Positions 1 through 10,670 of a DNA stretch of 64,000 nucleotides are shown here, in pieces. Origin of the DNA: Xiphydria camelus (taxonomy: Eukaryota; Arthropoda; Insecta; Hymenoptera; Xiphydriidae). The notes under the pieces were generated by a model. That model ran no database searches and was not told the DNA's origin. It saw only the letters and a program-made list of their open reading frames with translations. The stretch is taken from positions 22,110,283 to 22,174,282 of the forward strand of contig OY783195.1 in NCBI GenBank assembly GCA_963678675.1. Reading direction: 5' to 3'. Position numbers and translations under genes: made by a program. The stretch's first letter is position 1. Every line of letters begins with the position of its first letter.

Positions 1-1079
1 GTTAAACGACAATAAAATCAAACTCAATTTTTCAGTCTTTCAGAAACTGGAACCTAGTACCGGACACATCAAAACAATTGCACAAACACTGCACAAATTG
101 AAAATTTATGATATTTATTATAATTATAATTATCAGAACACTGAGACGTCAGAGTAGCCCTCGTGTGTTCCCTCTCGACAGGCACGGCACCGAATCTAGT
201 CTTCTTCCGTATCCTTCAAGCACACAATGCACAGAGTCAAACTAGCTGCTTCTTTTTGTCGAAGCAGTTGATGTAATGGCTCTCAAGATTGTTTTCCACT
301 ATTTTTCAACAAAATATTTGTAAATAGAGATAAATAATATAAATAATAATTTATTTAGTACCTACTAGGGGATAACCTGCCGTCTGGACTCCAAGGAACT
401 CTATGAGGTCGTTTCAAAGTAAATTTTCTATCAAACTATTATAGTACATCAGATGATAGCGTAAATATGAGAAACGAAACAAGTTATCGTTTTGTTAACA
501 AAGAAGAATAGAACAGTATTTACTTGCAAATTTATCGAAATTACAACGCAGTCCGTTAAACGCGTATATCAATTTCTGGGACAAGAGATAAAAAAGGTTC
601 CCCTTCGTGAACATAACGACACTAGCAACTGACCCTCCGCATGTAGAACTGTTTAATCATGAGATATCAACGTGCATATGTACTTTTGTTTCTTTGTTTC
701 GTTACGCTTATTTTGAAAGATATTGTTAGTGTCGAGTATTAATGTCCGGCGCTATAGGGGAACTCCCGCTGCATTAAATAATTATTATTTAAGAATTGAA
801 AAACAATAATATTAGTGAAAGAAATAATTGAAGTATTCCTATTGCATAGAAGTTACTTGCGAAAAGCTAAACAAATTTTTTAAATTTACCTACGCTTCTT
901 CCTTTAAAACGAATATATGTGAAAAAGAGAAGTGCTCTCCAAAGCCCCAAATATGCAAAACATTTACATAAAAGCATACTTTTTCCACATAAGTAGAATT
1001 CTCTGTAGGCATTATAAAAGAAAGTAAGCTATCCCGTAATCCGGAAGACGTTAACGAATATTTTTTTAACATTCACAAA
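1..1079. other. AT-rich DNA with no recognised gene
   Basis: No open frame here looks coding, and I saw no transposon termini or RNA gene. The stretch ends at the TA flanking the first TIR element. It could be intergenic or part of an intron of the gene whose exons begin at 2152. Confidence 0.4.
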
Positions 1080-1081
1080 TA

Positions 1082-1783
1082 CAGGGTACGGCAAAATGAT
1101 CTCCCACATTTTAACTTTTAATAAAAACGCCATTATAAATGCTATTTAGAATTTTTTTTTATTAAATGGAAATGTATACTATGCCATTTGTATTCATTAT
1201 GTTTTGAAAATTACAGAGTCCAAGGGGCGACCATTTTTTTCGATACACATTTGAAGCTAATTTCTGAAGGCTTCAATCACTCGAACAGTCATTTAAGGCG
1301 GTATTTCTGCAATTTCTTGGCGTATTGCTGCTTTCAATTCGTTAATGGTTCGGGGATGGTGTTGAAAGACCTTCTCTTTCAGGTAGCCCCACAGGAAAAA
1401 GTCGCATGAGGCAAGATCGGGTGAACGCGCAGGCCACCCAATGTCTCCACGTAACGAGATTACGTGTCCTGGAAACATTTTACTTGAAACGTCCATTGAC
1501 CTTCTTGCCGTATGAGCTGTAGCTTCATTCTGTTGGAACCACACATCCGGATGTTCAAGTTCTCTAAGTTTTGGCAAGGCGCAATCCACCAGCTAAACAC
1601 AGTAAGCTCCCCCTCCTTCAGTGATTCGGGCACAGTGGTGGCACTTTGACTGTAATTTTCAAAACATAATGAACACAAATGGCATAGTATACATTTCTAT
1701 TTAATAAAAAAAATTCTAAATAGCATTTACAATGGCGTTTTTATTAAAAGTTAAAATGTGGGAGATCATTTTGCCGGACCCTG
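1082..1783 (-). mobile_element. Tc1/mariner-superfamily element, internally deleted, about 135 bp TIRs
   Basis: The two ends are near-perfect inverted copies of about 135 bp (1082-1217 and 1648-1783), starting CAGGGTACGGCAAAATGATC on the left and CAGGGTCCGGCAAAATGATC on the right. TA flanks both ends (1080-1081, 1784-1785), the target duplication expected of this superfamily. The 702 bp length is about half that of an autonomous element. The space between the TIRs holds only the C-terminal half of a transposase on the minus strand. Confidence 0.88.
1293..1589 (-). pseudogene. Truncated DDE transposase, C-terminal half
   Basis: This 98-codon frame resembles insect Tc3/mariner-like transposases. 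It has a WFQQ...ATAHTAR block around the second catalytic acid, an ISLRGDIGWPARSPDL block, and CDFFLWGYLKEKVF around the third acid. The second catalytic position reads N (QQNEATAH, where the family usually has QQDGATAH), so the active site appears broken. The helix-turn-helix and the first acidic residue are missing. It lies wholly inside the TIR element at 1082-1783, which explains the truncation. It is a non-functional relic; family assignment is from memory of conserved motifs. Confidence 0.8.
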
Positions 1784-1785
1784 TA

Positions 1786-2151
1786 TAAGACTGTATTGTA
1801 TTGTATTGTATAGCTCCTTATAGAACTCCTTACAACATAAAATATAAGACTGTTGTAATTAGTTTTCACCTTACAGCATCGACTCTTTCCGAGTACCTAC
1901 ACTGAGGCCATGTATTCATCGTAAAGATGCCCTAGTCTTTATAGGTAGACTTGGCGGTATTACAGGGAATTTTCAAATAATGAGTGTGCCTTAGAAAAAT
2001 TAAACATGACGTACCATTTAAACACTTCCAAACAAATTCAAAGATCCTGAATCCGCCTAATTCTTTTTCGAAAAAACCTTTATTTATTTAGAAATGCCAA
2101 TGCGAGGAGTAATATTTATACCTATATGTGTCTTTGATTCATCCTCTTTAG
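1786..2151. other. Probable intron with a short TTGTA repeat
   Basis: A few TTGTA units stand at about 1793-1812. The stretch ends in a pyrimidine-rich tract and AG at 2150-2151, a fair splice acceptor for the exon at 2152. Nothing else was recognised. Confidence 0.4.
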
Positions 2152-2362
2152 GTAGAAGAGCTAAAGACCGTACTTTTACGCCGGTACGAAGATACCATTC
2201 CCACGATGGGAACGAAAGCTTTACGTAATACTACAGGAGCATCTCGCACTACCAGCGAGAAAGACCTAACCGGCGTTTCCTTCTGTCATCAGCAGAGAAT
2301 AGAATTGCTGTTATCGACGATACAAAATACATTCGAAGCGATGGAGGCACGGCCTCCGCAGG
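2152..2362 (+). CDS. Upstream exon of the disordered Ser/Arg-rich protein gene
   Basis: The frame opens after a CTCTTTAG acceptor at 2151 and reads VEELKTVLLRRYEDTIP..., with a helix-like section ending in IQNTFEAMEARPPQ. A donor (GG|GTACAC) at 2363 and the TTTTCAG acceptor ending at 2438 would remove 76 bp. This joins the frame exactly: the lone G of the last codon plus GT at 2439-2440 makes Gly and enters the long downstream frame. An alternative is a longer exon ending at 2438, because CAG|GTAACA there is also a good donor. Earlier exons are not identified in the window. Protein family not recognised. Confidence 0.55.
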
Positions 2363-2438
2363 GTACACTAAAGACTCAAGATGAAATTCTAATTCACAAA
2401 CTGCCACGCGTAGAAGTATTACAGTTTCACCTTTTCAG

Positions 2439-4471
2439 GTAACAGCGAGGAAGACTCGATAGATGAACATGAAGGTACTACGAAAATCGACAATCTTCAT
2501 CGACAATCGGCAATGACGACCGCCGGCAATGAAATAAAGACTCCGCAGAGCAAGCGACCCGGTACCGCCGATCAACCCGAAGACGCAGATCCCTCTGGTA
2601 CCGAGCGGCCAACCGGTACGAAGAAACGGATCAATGCTCGACGAAGAAGTAGCACCGAGGACGAAGACGTCGTCATTACCGTCGATCGCGACAGCAGGCA
2701 AAAGAGAATCCTAAAGACCAGGAGACTCACCGACACACAGGTGGGGTACAAGTGGAAACCTGCAGCGAAGGAACACGAAGAGGATCCCGATAATCGAGTC
2801 GGCAACGCCTGCAACGAATCGACCGTAAAAACAGTCTCGGCTTTCAGGGACACTCAACGCGTCGAGCGAATAATAATAAACGAGGATACGCTGAACAAGA
2901 TCGTCGTGCGAACGGCGAACATCGAGTCGAGGGCGCACGAGTCCTCCTCGGCGCACTCATCGAATCGGAACAGCGGTAATTTTTCAGACGCGGCTCAGGA
3001 GTCGCCGAGCAAGAAAGAGAAGAATGGACCCAAAAGCGTCTTCGTGAAGACAAAACGCATGATCTTCTCTCCGTTCAGAAGAGACAGCAAAGGGAAGACG
3101 AGTGCTGGAATCGAGGGCGAAGGTTGCAAGAGTCCTACGAACGTTGGCCCGAATACCGATTTTCTCTCCATCAGTCAACCTTTCAAGGAGGGTCACGGCA
3201 ACAGGGACAGATCGAATTCAGGATCCCCACGTGTACGAGATAGAAAAAGGCAGGAAATTGATAGCGCTTCGAAACGGCCACCTTTGCCGCAGTCCCCCGT
3301 ACTTTCTCGGAAAGAGTATCACAAATCGTCACCCAAGGAAGCGGCTCCCAGCATCCGCATGATGATACAACGATACAATCAGAAACTGGAAGACGCAGGA
3401 AGTCCCGCGAGCAGTGGCAGCGGCTCGCCGATATGGAGATCACCCTCGAGCGAGCGGAGGGTCCGCCTGCAGATGGAAAAGTACCAGGAGGAAGTGCGAA
3501 AAGCGATAACCGGACCATTCGCGCGTCATGAGGTACAGAAGAGCGCGAGCACCAGCGTCATTAGGGACGATCCGGGAAAGTCTTGCCTCGCTAGTAGCTC
3601 AGCAATGGAGCGGACTGCCGAACGTCCTCCGTTGCACTCGCGCGAGATCCTGAAGAGCACCAGCGCGGACTTCATTGGAACTTCTTCCGCCGGTCGCGGG
3701 GTACGTCGCGATTCAAGCGGCTCCAAGATGGAAAACAACATCGGCTCGAAGGAACGTCTATTACCTTTGATGAACAGAGGTCCGAATGACAAATTGTCGC
3801 CGGCTCTGATCCACAAATTGACAGCACTGTCTACCGTGGTAGCTCAGAGAGAAGGTCGCTCTTCGGTCGCCTCTTCGTCGCACTCGGAGAAGTCCATCTC
3901 GGCTTGTCAGCCTCTCGACTCGGATAGCTCTCGAGCCGATGACAAGGACGCGCATTCGTTGCAGCTGCGAGCCCTGAAGATTCGCCGAGCAAAGGAGGAT
4001 TTCCTCTCGAGAGGACCGGGATGCTATTCACACGATCCGCAGATGGACAGGATCGCATCGCGCGGCGAAACTGCCAGAGGATCCAGGGCGGAATCGGCGG
4101 ATACGGAGATTCTCAGGCTGGATCTGATAAAGTCGGCTAGCGCGGGGATGATAAATGTGGATCCCGACACTTTTGAGAGGTTATCGTTGAATCGAGGATG
4201 CGAATCTCTGCCCAGATCGGGGAAGAGATGCTCGGCGGAGTCTTCATCGGGAAGACTCAGTCAGATCGCGAGTAAGTTTAGGAGAGCGCGATTGAGACGG
4301 GCGAAAGAGAAGGAGGGTAAAATGAGTACGGTTTCGATGCTGTGTCGACAGAGTCTTCTGGTCGACATTCAACCGGATGGCACGTCGAAGAGCTGTCCCT
4401 CTACGCCAGCTCCGCAACGTGATGATGATGATGATTATACGTGGTTGAAGAGGTCTCGTGATAACAGTTAG
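2439..4471 (+). CDS. Long 3'-terminal coding exon, disordered Ser/Arg-rich protein, unrecognised
   Basis: An uninterrupted frame of about 2 kb ends at TAG 4469-4471. Its first Met is at 2513 (652 codons from there), but the frame is open upstream to the 2438 acceptor, so this is probably an internal start in a spliced gene. The protein is low-complexity, rich in Ser, Arg, Lys and Glu, and has no predicted signal peptide or membrane segment. Three KS-A/T-S motifs recur at about residues 343, 381 and 540 (counted from Met 2513), each followed by a short hydrophobic patch. Two similar basic helices (LKIRRAKEDF near 485, RRARLRRAKEKEG near 590) suggest a repeated module. The end is an acidic run followed by YTWLKRSRDNS. 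Higher GC than its flanks supports real coding. It may be a cytoskeletal or signalling scaffold, but that is a guess. Confidence 0.8.
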
Positions 4472-6044
4472 AATCGAGTATGGGGTATCTATTGTTTTTC
4501 GAAGCGCTTGTGAAGTATTGCGTTCGTTCGTGCTGTGTATGTTGCAAGGATACTCCTTTTATAACAATTTTTTATCTTCTCAACCATTTTTGTACAACAT
4601 CCTCGATTAAACATGATCTTACCTTCCTTTTTTCTGGATCCGTCACAATTTATTGCGTATTTACAATTTTTTGATACTCGAATTTCCGCTAGTAACAGGA
4701 CCAGTTCCATACGATTAAAAGAGGAATTCTTTGTACAACTTATAATTCAAATTTCTATTGCAATATTTGAATATGTTACATTGCATATTCAGTTACCTCT
4801 TCAGGAAAGAAAACTTTATAATATTTTTTTTACGTCTAAAAGAGAATACTCAAATAGTCAATTCATATATTTTATAATCGCCTTTAAATATATATATGTA
4901 TCTTAGAAACAGTACCGGGGTTTTCATGTATTTGCATTTTTAATTCGAACAAATCTTCTCTCGGAGGGCTAATTATGATGACTTTGACGAGCGTAATGTA
5001 TAATGGATATAAGATTACGATAACGCGATTGGAACGTGCACATAATCATGAATTCGCTTACTAATCGCTATTGCTATAAGGAATATGATAATAATTAATA
5101 TACTCCGAGTCTCTCTAGTCAAAATTTCGAGTAATATTTCTAAACTTCGCCACGTACGTAGATGTCATTTCGTTATATTTTATTACGCTAATGTCGTAAC
5201 TTCACAACTTCCACTGTATAATGAATTCACGAGAATTTATTATCGATGTTCAATAACCGTTGGGATCGAAATAAATGTTCACTCTTTCTACAATTTTGCT
5301 TATTGTATTTTTGGTATAATTCCCTCCTATATTTCAGCGTAGTCTTATCCGATTTTTTAGGAATTTGAAAATCGATAGGAACGATTTATTCATCGCTTAT
5401 CTGAATTTAAATATCTGGTTCGTATGGCCGATAATTTTCAAATTTTCTCATATCGTACGTCGAGGTAGAAGGGTCGAAACCCAAAAAGTCGCAGCTGTAA
5501 CGAGATGCTGTTTAGCGATAACTAGAGTGGCGAAGTGGGCGGTTATCGTGCAGCGACATCAGCATCTGCAGAGCATGCTTTTCGTCAAAAGTCAATATAC
5601 TACATCGTTTTCGATAATTTTTTATGTGTATCTTGTCAAACATAATAACGCTTTCTATTCTTTTTAAGTTGACACTTTACGAACCTCTTTCAGTAACTTT
5701 TTCTTAATGAAAATAACCTTCTAACCAAAAGATGAAATTAAAATTTAGTTGAAAAAAATAAAATTACTTGAAAAATTCGAATTTAATTATCCGATTACGT
5801 GGCACTGCAAGAAATTAATTTTAGTAATTTCCGTACCTTTTCAAATAACAGCAATCAATCACTGAGAACAATAATATATAAAACGGACAGTAATATACAA
5901 GATTTCTGGTTGCAATAATGAGCTAGAAATACTGCAGTAGCAGTAATAAATATTGCTGTAGTAATCATTCTGTTACTGTAATAATTATGATTCATTTCGT
6001 GCTGTCACCATAGCTGTCAACAATATTCCCGCGAAAAAACGATA
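4472..6044. other. Probable 3' UTR and AT-rich intergenic DNA
   Basis: The DNA is AT-rich after the stop at 4471. An AATAAA-type signal occurs near 5268, a possible end of the upstream transcript. A slightly GC-richer patch at 5450-5580 has an open plus frame but no recognisable protein motif. Nothing else was seen. Confidence 0.35.
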
Positions 6045-6418
6045 ATTTAGATCTACTCAACACTAATTAGATCTAAATTTTAGGACAGATTAGATGTATG
6101 TAAATCTAATACTGGATTTACACAGATTTATATCTTCATCTCAATAGATCTAACAATACCTACTTAGGTTTAATAAGATCTGCTTAGATCTAGTGCATAA
6201 AGGGTCCAACACAATATGTATCTACTAGGTCTAGCAAATTCTATTTAAATCTAACAAAATCTGGTTAGATCTCGTTAAAACGAACGCGGCTGGAAAGTAA
6301 TGTAAAATTTACCCAGATCTAAGTATAGATCTATAATAAGATCTACTCTTAGATCTAATCTACCCGAAAATTTAGATCTGATTAGATTAAATGAAATCTA
6401 AAATATTTTTCCCGCATT
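6033..6418. repeat. AGATCT-rich palindromic-motif array
   Basis: AGATCT occurs 11 times between about 6048 and 6380, mostly as TTAGATCTA or close variants, with further half-matches such as AAATCTA between them. The spacing is irregular, so this is not a simple tandem repeat. The ends show a weak inverted match (GCGAAAAA...TTTAGAT on the left, GCGGGAAAAATATTTTAGAT on the right, reverse strand), which hints at a TIR element. No ORF lies inside. Confidence 0.6.
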
Positions 6419-6566
6419 GCTGCAATTCTGAAATAATATTTTATTTCCAGCGGTCTAAAAAATTAACGCCTATTTCAATTATGGTTATTTCGTTTGCGAT
6501 GGACTTTTGATCTCACAGTAGATGTAATAATTTTTTGAAAGACAACTCGATTATAGAAGTACTCTA

Positions 6567-7240
6567 AAGATGCATATCTTCCAAAGCAACATAGAGCAAC
6601 TTTTGTGTTTCTGTCGCGTGTTTACAAAAATGATGCGTATTCACGAAAGTAACATAGAGGAACGTTTGTGTTTCTGTCGCGTGTTTACAAAAATGTTGCA
6701 GTAAGTTCCACTGTGTTGCCCATTGTTGCCGCGAGAAAATTAAAAAGTTGCTCTATATTGCGTGTTTCCGTTGGAAGCGACAAACATCAAAGGAAACGTG
6801 GTAACATGTGTCGACAAGTTTCAGTTGTGACGTCAGTGGAGAAAAAAAAAGTTATTATGCGGAATTTAAGTGGACTAATGACTTATTAATATTATTAATT
6901 CAAATATACCGAAATTTATGCTCTTTTTTTCTTCGTTTTTTGCTTAAAATAATGTAAGCTGATACTGCTAGCACAATATTTTCTTCTTCGGATGACATGA
7001 AAAAAATAGTTAAATCCGAACTGCACTGCGAGAGAAACCTTGATTTCCTGGTGGATACATTTTGTTTCATTTACTCGGTCAACAGCGACCAACTGAAACA
7101 TTTTTGCTTTTTTTGTTGCCTTGGTGGAGACGAAATGTTTATGTATGTTGTTTCTTGTTTCTACATTTTGGAACTGACAGCAATATACGAGTACAGAAAT
7201 AAAAAAGTTGCTCTATGTTGCTTTAGTGGATACGCATCTT
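6567..7240. mobile_element. Non-autonomous TIR element, about 670 bp
   Basis: The left end AAGATGCATATCTTCCAAAG and the inverted right end AAGATGCGTATCCACTAAAG both continue into CAACATAGAGCAACTTTT. TA sits outside each end. Near the left end a unit of about 67 bp containing GTGTTTCTGTCGCGTGTTTA is tandemly duplicated (about 6575-6640 and 6642-6705), and a third partial match lies near 6740-6775. Two short open frames inside show no transposase motif. It is probably a MITE. Confidence 0.65.
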
Positions 7241-7244
7241 TACA

Positions 7245-7840
7245 GTGAAACGTCGTATAGCCGTCTTTTTGAAGCCCAAAAAGCGAATTCTTTATCGACT
7301 CGCAAATAGCTTACATTTATCCCCACCTGATAAAAGATCCTCATTTAAAATCCTCCTGGATCCTGATAAGATCCTCAATTAAAATTTTTGTATGGACCTT
7401 TAAATTGCTTTTTGCTGTGCCATTGATTTGCTCATCGGTTAAAGGGCGTCTTCTAGCACTATTGTATGTTGGCAACATTGACACAAACTAATAGCCCCGA
7501 AATATCTCTTTCTCTACTTATTTGTATGTGCAAAATCAATTATTATGATCGTATTTAACTATTACCAAACCACTAGCGCGCAGTTTTTTACTTCTAATCG
7601 TCTAAAAAGGTATTATTAAATTAAGAAAATCGCAGGTGATACCCATTACCACCTATTATGGCTAACAAAATTTGACAAGCTACAATATTTCTAGCAATAT
7701 TAGAATTATTTGTATACTTACAGTAAATTCGGTCACGTTAGCGGTCTTTACATTGGGTGTGTTCAGGCGAAGCACAAGCGCTAGAAATATATTTTAAAAA
7801 AGAGAGAAACCGGGTGTAACATCATTCACTACATCATTAT
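7245..7840. other. AT-rich DNA with no recognised gene
   Basis: There are a few short self-similar phrases such as TAAAAGATCCTCATTTAAAATCC near 7330-7380, but no coding frame or transposon end was recognised. The far end may be the body or tail of the SINE on the minus strand. Confidence 0.3.
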
Positions 7841-7844
7841 TATA

Positions 7845-7925
7845 TGCTGGGGGATTCAAATCCGTGCTCGCGCGCTCTCTACATAGAAGACCAAAGTCTC
7901 AATCATGAAGCTACCCAATGCTATT
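7845..7925 (-). repeat. tRNA-derived SINE head or tRNA pseudogene
   Basis: Read on the minus strand, TAGCTTCATGATTGAGA (7897-7913) matches the A-box/D-arm pattern and GGATTTGAATCC (7852-7863) matches the B-box/T-arm. The section between them, beginning CTTTGGTCTTC, sits where an anticodon arm would be. The arms do not pair well enough for a functional tRNA, so an old tRNA-related SINE is more likely. Any tail would extend to lower coordinates. Confidence 0.5.
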
Positions 7926-8070
7926 GAAATTTCTAATAATTTTATTCCACTTCAAGTAAACTTTAGTGTATATAAAATTTTTCAGTTATTAATTTATTAA
8001 TCACTATTCGGTTAAATCGTTTTAGAATGATTAGATATCAGCAGACTAACATTAGAAATGCAATATTTTT

Positions 8071-8940
8071 ATGATACGACAAACAACGGCCAAGTCAAAC
8101 AAAAAAGTTCGAAGATGAACAACTGCAAGCTCTATTGGAAGAAAACCCTACTCAAACGCTCAAAGAATCGGCTCAGCAGCTTATAGTCGATATGAATCTA
8201 CAATTTCATGACGTCAACATGCCATGGGAAAGATTGAAAAAAAAAAATAGGAAAGTCGCTGGCACATGAATTGACCGAAAATGCCATTGCTAATCGTCTG
8301 AAATTCTCGATTTCTTTGCTTACAAAACATAAAAAGAAAAGTTTTTATGGTGTATCGTAACAGGTGATAAGAAATGGATCTATTTCAACAGCCCAAAACG
8401 CAAAAAATCATGGGTTGATGCTGGCCAACCATCAACGTCGCTGCCGAAACGAAACATTCACAGTCACAAAACAATGCTTTCAATTTGATGGGATATGGAA
8501 GGTGTCGTTTATTATGAGCTGTTGAAATCGAATGAAACAATTACTGCCCGACGTTATCAACGACAATTGGAGTATTTGAATAATAATTTGATGCAAAAAC
8601 GATAATCAATTGCACCAAATCGCCGAAAAGTGATTCTTTTTCACAACGCTCGGCCTCATGTTTTTTGAGCCGTGAAAGAAACATTGATGGAGCTTGAACG
8701 GGAAGTTCTCCCGCACCCAGCGTATTCTCCAGACCTGACCCTGGATTGTGAGTGGTTATCGTTTATTTGGATCGATGCAACACGACTTGGAAGATACACA
8801 CTTCCATAATTACCGAGAAGTCAAAAATTGAGTTGCTGAGTGGATTAGCTCAAAAAGTAGACAATTCTTTCGTCGCGGAATTCAACTTTTACCAGAATAG
8901 TGGGAAAAAGTTATAGCTTTCGAAGGCAAATACTTCGATT
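8071..8940 (+). pseudogene. Mariner transposase relic, copy 1
   Basis: The nucleotide sequence closely follows the mariner copy at 61550-62390. It shares the QALLEEN block, the HDVNMPWERLK block, a GDKKWI block (first acid kept; copy 2 has GDEEWI), HNARPH around the second acid, and the AYSPD block. The Asp of the usual HDNARPH motif is deleted, and there are frameshifts and stops throughout. The 5' part is missing: similarity starts at about 8071. The 3' end runs to the mariner terminus GCGGCTTTCAATGC at 8996. It is clearly dead. Confidence 0.85.
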
Positions 8941-8994
8941 GAGGTATTCACACATTTTATTACGACATAATATTTTTGGAGTAAGAAAAAAATA

Positions 8995-9366
8995 GCGGCT
9001 TTCAATGCGCAACCCCCTAATATTTCGAAATTTTTAAAGTACCTAAATATTCCATTAAATGTTTCTGAAAGATTTAGGGAATATTTTATGAAAATTGCAC
9101 TGAAATATTTCAAATCATTTTTGCAACATCATATAGAATATTTCAACCTGAAATGTTTCAAAAATATTTCAGGCGGCTTTCAATGCAACCCTCTAATATT
9201 TCGAAATTTTTAAAGTAAATATTCCACTAAATGTTTCTGAAAGATTTAGGGAATATTTTATGAAAATTGTACTGAAATATTTCAAAACATTTCTGAAATA
9301 TTTACAAAATATTTCTGCAACATCATATGGAATATTTCAACCTGAAATGTTTCAAAAATATTTCAT
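8995..9366. repeat. Tandem duplication of mariner 3' end plus AATATTTC-rich flank
   Basis: Two units of about 180-190 bp (about 8995-9172 and 9173-9366) each begin with the mariner 3' terminal word GCGGCTTTCAATG, followed by CTAATATTTCGAAATTTTTA. AATATTT occurs about 12 times across both. The second unit also carries an extra piece with further AAATATTT words. The duplication therefore includes the end of a transposon and its flank. The right side ends TGCTGTGTGGGA, which resembles the termini of the elements at 11640-11651 and 60484-60494. Confidence 0.7.
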
Positions 9367-10000
9367 GCTGTGTGGGATGTTATGTATTAGGGTAGGTACC
9401 TACACTTATAATTTTCTCTCGATCGCGTCTATCCTTTACATCTTGAATAATTTGAACAAACCCGTTTGTACTACCAGTGGTGACAACAATGCAGCAAATC
9501 CCAAATGCAGTCGATGTTTGATTAAATAGAATTAATATCGAGGGGGTTTCGAGTGTTGGACGGGGGGAGGTGAACGTGTGTCGCTGGGGAGGATGCCGCG
9601 TGCCTGAGTAACCCCACCGGCTCTCCCCACCCACTTCACTCCACGACGGTACACATTACAGCATTTCAATCGGACTAAGCGGATTTCATTCGAGACAAAC
9701 AAACAAGCCATTCGCGCGTATGACCGCGTCTCGTTACGGGGCGAACGAGATGTCATTATTCGAGTCCTCCGGCCGGAGTTCGTGGTCCTTGATTCGCGAG
9801 CGACGCTAGGATTCTCTTGGGACTCTCATGTACGACGGGCAGGTCGATTCGATTGACTATTAGCCCTTCTACTTGAGTTCTTTGTAGACCTAAACTCTTT
9901 CAGTCTGCATATTTCAAAGAATGTATATACATACCTACGGCTCGTCCTATCGCTCGAATAGCGGGGTACAGGTTTAGGGAGATATTTGGTCCGAATTTAC
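9367..10000. other. No gene recognised; GC-richer patch at 9540-9850
   Basis: A modestly GC-rich patch around 9540-9850 has short open frames on both strands, none with recognisable motifs. It lies between two repeats and is most likely unique intergenic DNA. Confidence 0.3.
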
Positions 10001-10552
10001 ATACACGGAAAGAAAAAATCAAGAAAAATTACTGTGCTTGGCACTGTAATCGTGGTGTAAGCGGCACCTTCCGGGATTTTTCTTGATGAAAGCAAAAAAA
10101 TTAATAGTTACATTGGATTAATTATTATACATGCTAGAATTTTTACTGCACTGCACAGCAAAAATTCTTAAAGAGCACAGTAAAATTTCTGTGACTTAGA
10201 TATTTTCTCGTGCTGCAAAATACTTTTTCTTGATTTTCTGTTAGATATTATAAGAAAATCAAGCAATTTTCGGGTGCTAGAGCACAGGAATTTTTCCGGC
10301 TTGCACAAACCGCTTGCGATATATCGGCTGTCTTATTTGAAGTGAAAAACGCGATAAATAGTTATTTTAAAACACACTTGCGACAAAATTGTACTTTCCA
10401 AAAGCAACACAAGCCACAACCGTGCATACGTAACGCTATACGTACAGAAAGAGAAGGCACGAATATTCAGTGAATAAAAGTGCAACGCAAAAACCTCGGT
10501 CAACCGATCGGTTTATTCGTTCACTCCGAGGGTTCTAAAACCTACGACTCAC

Positions 10553-10639
10553 CTATGGTATCACTCTCATCAGGCTCTCCTTCCTCATCACAAACATCCA
10601 TTACCTCTCTCGGTCGATTATCATTACTAATGCTCGCAA
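10553..10639 (-). CDS. Possible acidic exon inside the TIR element
   Basis: On the minus strand a strong acceptor (TTTCTTTCTTTCAAG) and a strong donor (CATAG|GTGAGT) bracket 87 bp, a multiple of three. It reads A-S-I-S-N-D-N-R-P-R-E-V-M-D-V-C then an acidic end EEGEPDESDTI. It could be a downstream exon of the gene whose first part lies at 11725-12147, separated now by the nested element. No family recognised, and it may be chance. Confidence 0.3.
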
Positions 10640-10670
10640 CTTGAAAGAAAGAAAAATAATCGTGTATCAG

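Noticed and set aside
3102..4058. Several frames on both strands within 2.5-4.5 kb
   Set aside because: They are shadows of the 652-codon frame.
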